Translations under genes and position numbers: made by a program | Part shown: in pieces, positions 8,694 through 17,315 of the stretch | Layout of the letters: every line of letters begins with the position of its first letter | How positions within the stretch are numbered: the first letter of the stretch is position 1 | Source: Lentimicrobiaceae bacterium | GTDB lineage: Bacteria > Bacteroidota > Bacteroidia > Bacteroidales > F082 | Direction: 5' to 3' | DNA: 64,000 bases | Assembly (NCBI GenBank): GCA_018661505.1 | Contig: JABJIE010000046.1 | Location: 1-64,000 of the forward strand | The notes under the pieces: model-generated | Told to the model about the DNA's origin: nothing | Seen by the model: only the letters and a program-made list of their open reading frames with translations | Databases searched by the model: none

Positions 8694-8701
8694 CAAAAGT
8701 A
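8694..8701 (-). promoter_or_regulatory. -7 box of the LiaF-LytS-LytR operon
   Basis: The plus strand reads CAAAAGTA, that is TACTTTTG on the minus strand, an exact TAnnTTTG match 28 bases before the LiaF-like ATG. A TTG (plus CAA at 8725-8727) lies 23 bases further upstream, slightly longer than the usual spacing. Confidence 0.5.
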
Positions 8702-8782
8702 TTATGTACTGGCACTAATGTAAACAAAAAATCGGTAAAAGGCAGTTATTTATCGGTGACTGTCGTTGCCTTTTCAAACCAA

Positions 8783-9799
8783 TTAAAATTGGGTTTCATC
8801 CATAGACGCATATATGTGTTTTGGAAATAACTCTTCGTCCGATCCCAACCACACAAATTCTGATAAAACTTCTGAAACGGCTGTTTCATATTCATCAAAT
8901 GTTTTGGTTTTTTTTATTCTACTGAACACCTTATGAGGATTTGAAAATGAGTAACACATGAAACTCCACAGTTCTTTCATAACGCTAATGGATTGGAGCC
9001 TATCATTTGTTTTTTTTCTATAGGCTAGATATAGTTCGGTTACGAACTTGCTTACAATGTGTTTTTGCTCATCTAAATCTGGAACATTTTCCTTGGATAT
9101 TTTTATGGGAAGAAATGGATCAACTAATAACCCCCTGCCAATCATCCATCTATCTACTGAAATTAATTTTTTTGACATGGTTTCAAATTCTTTAACCGAA
9201 AAAACATCGCCATTATATACCACCGGAATTTTTGCAGTTTTAAGAGCATTAGCAAACGCATTAAACCATATACCTCCCTTGTATAATTGAACACCTATTC
9301 TGGCATGAATTGTAAGCTCGGGTACTTGAAATTCATTAAAAACTTCCATAAGAGTTAATATCTCTTTTTCCGAATAATATCCAAGCCTACACTTTATGCT
9401 CAAATCAATATTAATTTCATGTTTGACAGTGGTAAGGATTTCTCTTACTAATTCAGGATAAGGTAATATACCGGAGCCTCTTTTTTTATTAGCAACCCTC
9501 GGATATGGACAGCCAAGATTCCAATTTACTTCTTTGAAACCTTTTGTATCGCAATAATTAACAAACCGAATTATTTCATCAGAATCCTTTGATAATATCT
9601 GGGGTATAAGCTGAACATTGTTATGATGGGTTATGTTTAGCTCTGATGCTCTTTTTTCCAGCGTTTTTGTTTTTTGAACACCTGAAAAAAAGGGAGTATA
9701 TAACTTGTTAACACCACTAAAGTATTTTGTGTAAACACTTCTATATGGAAATGTTGTTATGCCTTGAAATGGGGCAAGATATATTCTAGACTCTGACAT
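8783..9799 (-). CDS. tRNA-dihydrouridine synthase
   Basis: This FMN enzyme (338 residues) reduces specific uridines in tRNA to dihydrouridine. The TIM-barrel start is clear (YLAPFQGITTFPYR). The catalytic Cys is in NWNLGCPYP (about residue 98), and SIKCRLGY, LTIHARIG, VVYNGDV and WMIGRGLL mark the FMN and substrate strands. The length fits the Dus family. The subfamily (DusA, B or C type) cannot be settled by eye. It is 24 bases downstream of aspS on the same strand, so the two RNA-related genes may be co-transcribed. Confidence 0.92.
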   Translation of the reverse strand: MSESRIYLAPFQGITTFPYRSVYTKYFSGVNKLYTPFFSGVQKTKTLEKRASELNITHHNNVQLIPQILSKDSDEIIRFVNYCDTKGFKEVNWNLGCPYPRVANKKRGSGILPYPELVREILTTVKHEINIDLSIKCRLGYYSEKEILTLMEVFNEFQVPELTIHARIGVQLYKGGIWFNAFANALKTAKIPVVYNGDVFSVKEFETMSKKLISVDRWMIGRGLLVDPFLPIKISKENVPDLDEQKHIVSKFVTELYLAYRKKTNDRLQSISVMKELWSFMCYSFSNPHKVFSRIKKTKTFDEYETAVSEVLSEFVWLGSDEELFPKHIYASMDETQF

Positions 9800-9823
9800 T
9801 AATTATCAGTAAATATAAAATGA

Positions 9824-11578
9824 TTAATCTTTAGGGATAAGCCCTAAACCCAACTCATCAAGTTGGTCTTCTGCAATTGATGAGGGTGAATCAATCATCA
9901 TATCTCTACCTGAATTGTTTTTTGGGAATGCTATGAAATCTCTTATGGAGTCCTGTCCACCAAACAATGCGGTTAGACGATCAAACCCAAGAGCAATGCC
10001 ACCATGAGGAGGAGCCCCATATTCAAAGGCATTCAATAGAAAACCAAATTGTTCCTGAGCTTCCTCATCAGAAAAACCAAGGTGTTTAAACATGAGTTTT
10101 TGTAAATCGCGGTCATGTATTCTTATTGATCCACCTCCAATTTCAGATCCGTTTATTACCAGGTCATAAGCGTTAGCTCTTACATCACCAGGATTTGAAT
10201 CCAAAAGATTAATATCTTCATGTTTTGGAGATGTAAAAGGGTGATGCATTGCGTGGAACCTTTCCGAATCTTCATCCCACTCTAATAATGGGAAGTCAAC
10301 CACCCAAAGTGGGGCAAAATTATTAGGGTTACGCAAATTAAGTTGTGTGCCCATTTCTAACCTTAGTTCATTAAGCTGCTTTCTAACCTTGTCCTTTTCT
10401 CCTGAAAGAACCAATATAAGGTCACCTTTTTTTGCATTGGTTTTTGTTGCCCATTTATTCAATGAATCCTGGTCAAAAAATTTGTCTACGGATGATTTAT
10501 AAGTACCATCTTCATTACACTTAACATAAACAAGCCCCTTGGCTCCAATTTGTGGCCTTCTGACAAATTCAGTAAGCTTGTCAAGTTGTTTTCGGGTATA
10601 ATCAGCACATTCTTTGGCTACGATACCAACTACTAGTTCAGCATCATCAAATACTTTAAACCCCTTGTTTTGTGCAACATCATTTAATTCCACAAACTTC
10701 ATATCAAATCTAATATCGGGTTTATCGCTACCATATAATCTCATGGCATCTGAGTACTCCATTCTGGGAAAATCAGACAGTTCAATTTCTTTAACTGTTT
10801 TGAAAAGATGTTTTACCATGCCTTCAAAGGTTTTAAGAACATCATCCTGATCCACGAAAGCCATTTCGCAGTCTATCTGAGTAAATTCGGGTTGGCGATC
10901 TGCTCTCAGGTCTTCATCACGGAAACATTTAACCAGCTGATAATATCTGTCGTAACCAGCTACCATCAGTAATTGCTTAAAGGTTTGTGGAGATTGAGGA
11001 AGAGCATAGAACTGTCCTTCATTCATTCTTGAGGGCACAACAAAATCTCTTGCCCCTTCTGGAGTTGATTTGATTAGATATGGAGTTTCAATTTCAAAGA
11101 AATTTTGCGAATCCAAATACTTTCTTGTTTCAATTGATAATCTATTTCGTAATTCAAGATTTGATCTCAATGGTTGACGCCTTAGATCCAGGTATCGATA
11201 TTTCATTCTCAACTCTTCACCGCCGTCTGTTTCATCTTCTATTGTAAATGGAGGAGTTAGTGAGGAGTTTAATATTTGAATTTCTGATAAATCAATCTCA
11301 ATATTACCTGTTGGGATATTTGGATTCTTTGATAGACGCTCTATTACAGTACCTTTTGCCTGAATAACATACTCTCTACCTAATTTTCTGACCGCATCTA
11401 TAACGATTGAATTTGAACGGCCATCTTCTATCAATAATTGTGTAATGCCGTAACGATCCCGTAGATCTATCCAAATTAATCCTCCTTTATCTCTAATTTT
11501 TTGAACCCATCCGGAAAGGATTACTTTCTTGTTTTTGTCTTCTAGTCTTAATTCCCCGCAAGTATGTGTACGAAACAT
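9824..11578 (-). CDS. aspS: Aspartyl-tRNA synthetase
   Basis: AspS charges tRNA-Asp with aspartate. The 584-residue length and layout match the bacterial type: an N-terminal OB-fold anticodon-binding domain (residues 1-110, [13 protein letters not shown]), a class II catalytic core with motif 2 ([18 protein letters not shown]), the bacterial GAD insertion (about 290-410), and motif 3 (GIALGFDRL) near the C-terminus. The start ATG at 11578 gives the expected [11 protein letters not shown]. The gene is complete and appears normal. Confidence 0.98.
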   Translation of the reverse strand: MFRTHTCGELRLEDKNKKVILSGWVQKIRDKGGLIWIDLRDRYGITQLLIEDGRSNSIVIDAVRKLGREYVIQAKGTVIERLSKNPNIPTGNIEIDLSEIQILNSSLTPPFTIEDETDGGEELRMKYRYLDLRRQPLRSNLELRNRLSIETRKYLDSQNFFEIETPYLIKSTPEGARDFVVPSRMNEGQFYALPQSPQTFKQLLMVAGYDRYYQLVKCFRDEDLRADRQPEFTQIDCEMAFVDQDDVLKTFEGMVKHLFKTVKEIELSDFPRMEYSDAMRLYGSDKPDIRFDMKFVELNDVAQNKGFKVFDDAELVVGIVAKECADYTRKQLDKLTEFVRRPQIGAKGLVYVKCNEDGTYKSSVDKFFDQDSLNKWATKTNAKKGDLILVLSGEKDKVRKQLNELRLEMGTQLNLRNPNNFAPLWVVDFPLLEWDEDSERFHAMHHPFTSPKHEDINLLDSNPGDVRANAYDLVINGSEIGGGSIRIHDRDLQKLMFKHLGFSDEEAQEQFGFLLNAFEYGAPPHGGIALGFDRLTALFGGQDSIRDFIAFPKNNSGRDMMIDSPSSIAEDQLDELGLGLIPKD

Positions 11579-11798
11579 GTTCTTATGTTTATTTATTATT
11601 GTTACTTATAACTCAAAAACAGCTAACGTTTATTAACCATTTTAATGATATTATTTTGTAACCATTTAATCGTTGTTATTGCAACTAATATAGGCGGCGA
11701 AGATAATAAAAAGTAAGGAGTTAGATGCTGAAGCGGGTATTGTAACCAACTGAAAAATTAATCAATGTTTATACAAAATTTCCCAATTGCTATTCAAG

Positions 11799-12371
11799 TT
11801 ATTCCGGTTCCATACCTAATATTGGTATTTTGGGAGTAAGATACTGATTATGTTCCGGTTGTTTATGAATAGTATTTACCACATCCATACCGTATATTAC
11901 CCTACCAAATGCAGCAAATCCTTCACCATCAGGATTGCGCTTTCCACCATAATCAAGGTCCGGCTGATCGCCAATGCAAATAAAAAACTCAAAGGTTGCT
12001 GTACCTGGTTCATATCTTGCCATTGAGATAACCCCATTTAGATGCTTGATGTTAGTTTGAGCCGTATTCTCATGAATAATTGGCGGTAGAAGTGAAGGGT
12101 GATTTTCTTCATAAAGACCACCTTGGATTACAGCTATTTTTATACTGTCTTCCAATTGATTATTATTGGTAACCGTTCGATAAAATGAAGCACCCTTAAA
12201 TCTATTTTCTTTTAGATATTTTATAAAATTACCACAAGTAATGGGAGCATTTTCCTCATATAGTTCAACTCCAATTACTCCAAAGTCCGTTTCAATAATA
12301 ACTACCGAATTGTTTTGTTTACATGAGGCGATTAACAGTAAGCAACAAATAATAATAAATATCATTTTCAT
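11799..12371 (-). CDS. Cyclophilin-type peptidyl-prolyl isomerase lipoprotein
   Basis: The product (about 190 residues) is a cyclophilin (PF00160). It has FGVIGVELYEENAP near the N-terminus, then the core blocks FYRTV, IQGGLY, GVISMARYEPGTATFEFFICIGD, and FAAFGRVIYGMDVV. It catalyses cis-trans isomerisation of prolyl bonds. Residues 1-17 form a lipoprotein signal (LLLIASC), so it should be anchored in the envelope. I chose the ATG at 12371: the earlier in-frame start (TTG at 12380) overlaps a promoter -7 box. Some catalytic positions differ from classic CypA (the Arg in FYRTV is kept). Confidence 0.88.
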   Translation of the reverse strand: MKMIFIIICCLLLIASCKQNNSVVIIETDFGVIGVELYEENAPITCGNFIKYLKENRFKGASFYRTVTNNNQLEDSIKIAVIQGGLYEENHPSLLPPIIHENTAQTNIKHLNGVISMARYEPGTATFEFFICIGDQPDLDYGGKRNPDGEGFAAFGRVIYGMDVVNTIHKQPEHNQYLTPKIPILGMEPE

Positions 12372-12377
12372 ATCACT

Positions 12378-12385
12378 CAAACATA
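12378..12385 (-). promoter_or_regulatory. -7 box of the cyclophilin gene, immediately before the ATG
   Basis: The plus strand CAAACATA gives TATGTTTG on the minus strand, an exact TAnnTTTG. It ends 6 bases before the ATG at 12371, implying a leaderless or nearly leaderless mRNA. Confidence 0.5.
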
Positions 12386-12704
12386 CAATATTTTCCGTCG
12401 GATAAATAATGAAGTATGAAAAGGGGATTATGTGGTAATAAATAGATTTGTCGGCAATTTTATTGATAATAAATATATGGAAAGGACGATTAATATTTTT
12501 CTTAGTATGAATTTTACTTATAAATTTAAATATTTTTGTACAACTACTAATCGTGATATCAACAATGATGAAAAATACATAGTTCCATGTATTTGTCTGT
12601 GTTGTGCAACCATTATACCTGCTCTAATGTCAAAAGTATTGGTTGAAGGTATGTATTATCTTGCAGGATGTTTTTAATGTCACTCATAGGTAGTTGATAT
12701 CCGT
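12386..12704. other. Intergenic region before the sigma-factor gene, with a hairpin
   Basis: These 319 bases separate the divergent cyclophilin and sigma-factor genes. I see a TATTTTTG box at 12531-12538 (exact TAnnTTTG) that could start the sigma operon with a leader of about 165 bases. Within that leader is a perfect 8-bp inverted repeat (AAATACAT at 12573-12580 and ATGTATTT at 12587-12594, 6-base loop). A weaker TATCTTGC lies closer to the gene. The open frame at 12432-12677 has a GTG start and an unconvincing composition, so I do not call it a gene. Confidence 0.4.
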
Positions 12705-13259
12705 ATGGAATTTGATAGTGCCTTCATAAACAAACTTAAAGAAAACGATGCAAAATCGCAACGTTTATTTTACCAGCATCTGGCGCCCAAGATGTATGGT
12801 ATATGCTTGCGTTTTGCTTTAGTAAATGAAGATGCAGATGATATATTGCAGGATGGTTTTATCAGGGTGTTTAGACACATAAAAGACTTTAGAGGGGAAG
12901 GTTCCTTTGAAGGCTGGGTTAGAAGAACCATAGTAAATACGGCAATAAATTACTATAAAAAGAAAATTAAACAAGGAATAACTACTGACCTAGAATACGT
13001 AAAAGGAAAATTAAAAGAAAGAAATGATATTTTAGAAAAAATGACATGTGATGAACTTCGTATTATTATAAACGAGCTTCCGCCTGGCTACCGAATGGTA
13101 TTTAACTTAAGCGCAATAGAAGGTTACACACATAAGGAGATAGGGAAAATGCTAGAAATTAGTGAGAATACATCTAAATCGCAGCTTTCAAGAGCCAGAG
13201 CGTCATTACAAAAAAGCATTGCTAAAATTCAACAGAAGGAAAACGGTGGAAAAGGATAA
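12705..13259 (+). CDS. ECF-family RNA polymerase sigma factor
   Basis: The 184-residue protein has the two-domain ECF layout. Region 2 (about residues 20-90) contains the DADDILQDGFIRVFRHI helix and the FEGWVRRTIVNTAINYYKK stretch. Region 4 (about 120-175) has LPPGYRMVFNLSAIEGYTHKEIGKML followed by a recognition helix with SKSQLSRARASL. It redirects RNA polymerase to a regulon. It overlaps by 14 bases the next gene, a probable membrane-bound anti-sigma factor, which is the standard arrangement for signal-controlled ECF sigmas and implies autoregulation (inferred). Confidence 0.95.
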   Translation: MEFDSAFINKLKENDAKSQRLFYQHLAPKMYGICLRFALVNEDADDILQDGFIRVFRHIKDFRGEGSFEGWVRRTIVNTAINYYKKKIKQGITTDLEYVKGKLKERNDILEKMTCDELRIIINELPPGYRMVFNLSAIEGYTHKEIGKMLEISENTSKSQLSRARASLQKSIAKIQQKENGGKG

Positions 13260-14565
13260 TCAAAATATAGACAAACTAATAAGAGATAAGTTTGAAACTT
13301 ATGCGCCTGAGCCACCCAAACATATCTGGCATGGTGTTGAAAAGGGTATTAATAGAAAGCCTAGTGTCATTGCCTCAAACAAATATTTGATAGCTGCATC
13401 TATTCTTGTATTGCTAACAATATCTTTTGTCTTATTTTACCCATTCTCATCTAATCAGGACGATACTTCTATAATTGTTGTGAATGCAGATAATTCATCT
13501 AACATAATCAAAGCAGAACCAGCTAGTAAATCGGGTACTGAGATAATTGTACTGGAAGAAAATACAATAACTAAAAAATCAATAACTAAAACCAGCAAAT
13601 CTAACAAACCTAAAAAGGTGTTAAAAGCTGATGATAAGCCATCTTTCAAAGAACCTGATGAACAAATTTTTGAGGTTTTTGAATATAAATCCCAATTCGG
13701 CACCGGAGTTATCGGATCACTTGATATGAAGCATGATGATTTTACTATTAATGTTCCAGAGAAAGTTATTGAACCAATGGAGAGACCAGAGAACATCGCT
13801 GAGGAAGAAAAATCAGAAGCAAATCCCAACGACATTATACCCAATGAGGAAAGAACAAGAGATTCCCACTGGCAAATAGGTATTAATATTTGGCCAGAAT
13901 TAACCGTTTCTAATATTGATTCCGTGGAAATATTAAATACATATAACCTAAATATTGAACCTACATATTATATAAATGATCATTGGTTTATAAGAACAGG
14001 ACTTGGGCTATCTTATGTTCAGGATAGAGGATTTGCACAGATAAAGTATAATACAAATGAATTAATGGGCTCATATGAAGACGTTTATAATATAACATTT
14101 GATTCAATAGATGGAATTGTTACACCTACATATTATACCAAAACAGTTGAGGTTTATGATTCCGTAAAACATTTTACGGTTTCTAACATTACAAATAAAT
14201 ATTTGTACTTGCAGATACCACTATCAATAGGTTATTCCTCCAAGATAAATAACTCCTCATTTAATTGGTATGTATATGGTGGATCGTCCATGTTTATTCG
14301 CACAAATACTTGGCTTGATACACCATCATTAAATCAGACAGATGTTGATATTATTGATCTTAATAATGACTTACCCGAAAGAGTTAGCACTTACTTTCAA
14401 CTATGGATAGGAGCGGGAATAGGATATGATTTAAATGATAATTTTAACCTTACACTTGAGCCAACATATAACAACTACCTGACCAACGTTTATGATAATG
14501 CTAATTATAAAGGACCAACATCAGGGTTTTCCCTTAGACTAGGCCTTGTTTACAAACTGAAATGA
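13246..14565 (+). CDS. Probable dual-membrane-spanning anti-sigma factor with OM beta-barrel
   Basis: The product (about 439 residues) has an unusual three-part layout. Residues 1-45 are a cytosolic stretch (LIRDKFETYAPEPPKHIW...) placed where an anti-sigma segment would be. A single transmembrane helix lies at about 47-67. A long K/P/E/S-rich linker (68-205) could cross the periplasm. A C-terminal ~235-residue beta-barrel of alternating strands (PorT/OmpW-like outer-membrane fold) follows. This matches the dual membrane-spanning anti-sigma (Dma) type described in Bacteroides thetaiotaomicron. I chose GTG 13246, preceded by AGAAGGAAA and overlapping the sigma gene by 14 bases. The same frame is open further upstream inside the sigma gene, but that start is unlikely. 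The anti-sigma role is inferred from context and layout. Confidence 0.8.
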   Translation: MEKDNQNIDKLIRDKFETYAPEPPKHIWHGVEKGINRKPSVIASNKYLIAASILVLLTISFVLFYPFSSNQDDTSIIVVNADNSSNIIKAEPASKSGTEIIVLEENTITKKSITKTSKSNKPKKVLKADDKPSFKEPDEQIFEVFEYKSQFGTGVIGSLDMKHDDFTINVPEKVIEPMERPENIAEEEKSEANPNDIIPNEERTRDSHWQIGINIWPELTVSNIDSVEILNTYNLNIEPTYYINDHWFIRTGLGLSYVQDRGFAQIKYNTNELMGSYEDVYNITFDSIDGIVTPTYYTKTVEVYDSVKHFTVSNITNKYLYLQIPLSIGYSSKINNSSFNWYVYGGSSMFIRTNTWLDTPSLNQTDVDIIDLNNDLPERVSTYFQLWIGAGIGYDLNDNFNLTLEPTYNNYLTNVYDNANYKGPTSGFSLRLGLVYKLK

Positions 14566-16133
14566 TGAAAAACAGAACGTTAAATATTTATTTAAAAGGG
14601 TTATTCTTATCAGGGATAATATTCTTGTTTCAACAGAGTATCATAGCTGATAATTCTGCCAATCAAATAATTGTGTCAGGCCAGGTGACCAATTTCGAGT
14701 ACGGTAATGTAATACATAACCATCCCGTTTACATTACAAGTGATGTAACCCTACATAAATTGGGTAGCTATTCAAAAGTTGTGTATACTGATGAGCAAGG
14801 CTATTATCATGATACTATCTCAACCACAGATACAAAGGGATCACTATTGATATATACCACTGATCATGAAGGTAGAATATTAGATACAACAATTCATTTT
14901 AGATTTCTCAACAGAAACACCAATTTTATAATAGCAGATTTTAGTACTTATCTTCCATTTAAGCCTCTTGATTTGCAGGCAAGGTTCAAATATGTTAGAA
15001 AAATCAATGGAGATAAGCATAAATTTAGTTTTTTGGATCAAACAGATTTCCAACATATTATTTCCTGGTATTGGGAGTTTGGAGATGGTGAAACATCAAA
15101 TTGTCAAAACCCTACTCATAGATACGCTGATGCAGGCTTATATAAAGTGCGGTTAACCGTTACAGCTAGACTCAAAGGAACAGTTCAAACCAGTTCAATT
15201 ACAAAACAAATACACCTGCAAAGAGAAGAATGGTGCCACTTGGGAGGTCTTGTGTTTTCTGAATACTTCCCAATAGATAAGGGGTATGCATATTTATATT
15301 TAATTGATTCATTGCAGAATTATATTGCAATTGATACCATGCCATTTGATACATTGGGATATTATTATTTTTATCATATTCCGGAAGGTAAATATTTGGT
15401 AAAAGCAGAACCCATGAAAGAATCTGAGCATTATGATCAATTTTTACCAACCTATTATGGAGATTTTCTTTTTTGGCAAGATGCTAGTGAAATCAGTCTA
15501 CATTCAACATCATGGGAGTATGATATTAAGTTGGTTAAATCACCAGATATCTCCGCTTTTGGTGGCTCTGGATCAATTAGCGGAAATGTTGAATTTTCAT
15601 ATGAGGATAAATCAACTTCAGGGATAGTTGCAGATGGTGTACATATATACTTGAAAAATGACCAGGATGACATATTAACCTGTCATTATTCAGATGAATT
15701 AGGTGAATTCATTTTTGATTTAATAAGCTTGAATACATATTGGATATACCCTGAGGTTACAGGAATTACAACAGAACCATTTAAAATTGAACTCAATGCC
15801 ATCACTCCAACTGTAGATGACATTACAATAAATATAAATTTTGGATCTATTAGCTATGTAATACCTGTAGATAATGAAATAAATAATGTTGTAGGACTTC
15901 CTTTTCCAAATCCTGTTATGGAAAATCTTACCATTCCTGTTAATATACCTAACCAAAATATTATTTATGAGGTTTACGACAATTGTGGTAGGCTTATTGA
16001 AAATGGTATGATTGATTCATCGAGGGATAACGAAATAAAATTAAATACTTATTTTTATAAAAGAGGTATATACACACTTAAGGTCACATCTAACAATGAA
16101 TCTGCCATAAGAAAATTTGTGGTGGTAAAATAA
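14562..16133 (+). CDS. Secreted PKD-domain protein with T9SS type A sorting domain
   Basis: The 523-residue protein has an N-terminal signal peptide (hydrophobic residues 11-28). Beta-rich repeats resembling carboxypeptidase-regulatory-like folds come next, and a PKD domain with WYWEFGDGETSNCQNPTHRY lies near residues 165-190. The C-terminal sorting domain starts at FPNPVMENLTIPV and ends with ESAIRKFVVVK. It should be exported by the type IX system and attached to or released from the cell surface. Its ATG overlaps the stop of the anti-sigma-like gene (ATGA), so it is translationally coupled to it and likely belongs to the same signalling operon. A ligand or adhesive role is possible; no enzyme motif is visible. 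Confidence 0.85.
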   Translation: MMKNRTLNIYLKGLFLSGIIFLFQQSIIADNSANQIIVSGQVTNFEYGNVIHNHPVYITSDVTLHKLGSYSKVVYTDEQGYYHDTISTTDTKGSLLIYTTDHEGRILDTTIHFRFLNRNTNFIIADFSTYLPFKPLDLQARFKYVRKINGDKHKFSFLDQTDFQHIISWYWEFGDGETSNCQNPTHRYADAGLYKVRLTVTARLKGTVQTSSITKQIHLQREEWCHLGGLVFSEYFPIDKGYAYLYLIDSLQNYIAIDTMPFDTLGYYYFYHIPEGKYLVKAEPMKESEHYDQFLPTYYGDFLFWQDASEISLHSTSWEYDIKLVKSPDISAFGGSGSISGNVEFSYEDKSTSGIVADGVHIYLKNDQDDILTCHYSDELGEFIFDLISLNTYWIYPEVTGITTEPFKIELNAITPTVDDITININFGSISYVIPVDNEINNVVGLPFPNPVMENLTIPVNIPNQNIIYEVYDNCGRLIENGMIDSSRDNEIKLNTYFYKRGIYTLKVTSNNESAIRKFVVVK

Positions 16134-16144
16134 TAACCGCCCCC

Positions 16145-16792
16145 TTACCATGGTAGGACATATCTATACACCGCAATGAAGTGCGCGAAACTTCCAATCA
16201 AAACCCAAATATGAAATATTGCGTGATTATAAGGAAGCCTGTTTAATAGATAGAATACTACCCCTATGGAATAAGAAAATCCACCTCCCAAAAGCCATAA
16301 TATACCCTCAAATTCCAGATTATTGTTAAGTGGTTCCAGTGCAATTATTATAAGCCATCCCATGGATAAATAAATAAGCGCTGATATGAAATCATATTTC
16401 CCTGTATAGAATAGTTTAAATACTAATCCACCGATTGCAAGACCCCATATTATGCCAAACAAACTCCATCCCCATGGTCCTCTTAGTGTTACCAGTAAAA
16501 ATGGGGTATAAGTTCCTGCTATGAGAAAGTAAATGGCAATATGATCAAAAATATTTAGCTTATTTCTTAAACTTTGTTTTTTTGTGCTGTGAAATAATGT
16601 TGATGCAAGGTATAATGTTACTAAAGATACTCCGTATATAGAAAAACTAACCATATGCCATGGCGTACCTTGTAAGCTTGCAAAAACAACAAGAATAACT
16701 AATGCTACAATACTGAGAAGGAATCCTAACCCATGTGTAACAACATTTAACCGTTCTTCAAGTTTAGGATATTGCTTGGCGTTATGTTGCAT
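16145..16792 (-). CDS. trhA: PAQR-family membrane protein (hemolysin III / TrhA type)
   Basis: The 215-residue protein has seven predicted membrane helices and the PAQR signatures: ERLNVVTHGLGFLLS at the start with conserved His, the STLFHSTKK motif after helix 2, FDHIAIYFLIAGTYTP, and a final IFHIWVLIGSFAHF. The conserved His and Asp residues form the presumed zinc site of the family. Bacterial members are called hemolysin III or TrhA and are linked to membrane fluidity homeostasis; the hemolysin label is historical. It converges with the PKD-protein gene (11 bases between stops). Confidence 0.93.
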   Translation of the reverse strand: MQHNAKQYPKLEERLNVVTHGLGFLLSIVALVILVVFASLQGTPWHMVSFSIYGVSLVTLYLASTLFHSTKKQSLRNKLNIFDHIAIYFLIAGTYTPFLLVTLRGPWGWSLFGIIWGLAIGGLVFKLFYTGKYDFISALIYLSMGWLIIIALEPLNNNLEFEGILWLLGGGFSYSIGVVFYLLNRLPYNHAIFHIWVLIGSFAHFIAVYRYVLPW

Positions 16793-16915
16793 AATTTTCC
16801 ATTTGATCTTTAAAAAAATTAACGAAAAACATAAATACTTATTATAATTACCGATGTTTAAATGTATGGGTTATTAATAGATAAAAGATAAGTGTCAGAT
16901 TTTATTCAAATTCAG

Positions 16916-16923
16916 TACTTTTG
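16916..16923 (+). promoter_or_regulatory. -7 box abutting the rbfA start (probable leaderless mRNA)
   Basis: TACTTTTG is an exact TAnnTTTG and ends only 4 bases before the rbfA ATG at 16928. If it is used, transcription would begin at or within a few bases of the start codon. No clear -33 TTG is seen at the normal distance. Confidence 0.5.
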
Positions 16924-16927
16924 CCGC

Positions 16928-17266
16928 ATGGAAACGATACGTCAGGAAAGAATAAACAATCTTTTGCAAAAGGATCTAGGAGAAATATTTCAACGTGAAA
17001 TGAAACACGTTTCAAGAACAGCTATGGTTACAGTAACCAGGGTTAAGGTAACTCCTGAGTTATCTCTTGCCAGAGTTTATATTAGCTTGTTTGCAACAAA
17101 GGATAAGAACGCTCTAATGGGTGAGATCAGGAAACATACCAAAGAAATAAGAGGAAAGCTTGGTAATAGAATAAGACATCAGCTTAAATCAGTACCAGAG
17201 CTTAATTTTTATTTGGATGATTCATTAGACTACATTGAAAATATTGATAACTTATTGGATAGGTAG
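16928..17266 (+). CDS. rbfA: 30S ribosome-binding factor A
   Basis: RbfA binds the immature 30S subunit and helps 16S rRNA 5'-end maturation, especially in the cold. The 112-residue product shows the KH-like fold pattern: RQERINNLLQKDLGEIFQRE, then VTVTRVKVTPELSLARVYIS, then GNRIRHQLKSVPELNFYLDD, which is diagnostic. I chose the ATG at 16928 (METIRQERIN); the in-frame extension to 16892 is not conserved in the family and crosses the promoter -7 box. It heads a run of plus-strand genes ending in a LolC/E-type permease. Confidence 0.95.
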   Translation: METIRQERINNLLQKDLGEIFQREMKHVSRTAMVTVTRVKVTPELSLARVYISLFATKDKNALMGEIRKHTKEIRGKLGNRIRHQLKSVPELNFYLDDSLDYIENIDNLLDR

Positions 17267-17315
17267 GTTTCGGGCCTTGAAATACTCTCAATTATTTTAA
17301 AAACAAAGGAAATAG

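Noticed and set aside
12432..12677. Open frame of 81 codons between the cyclophilin and sigma-factor genes
   Set aside because: It has a GTG start, no recognisable family and an irregular composition (many Cys, Asn and Ile), and it contains the promoter-like box and hairpin of the sigma operon.
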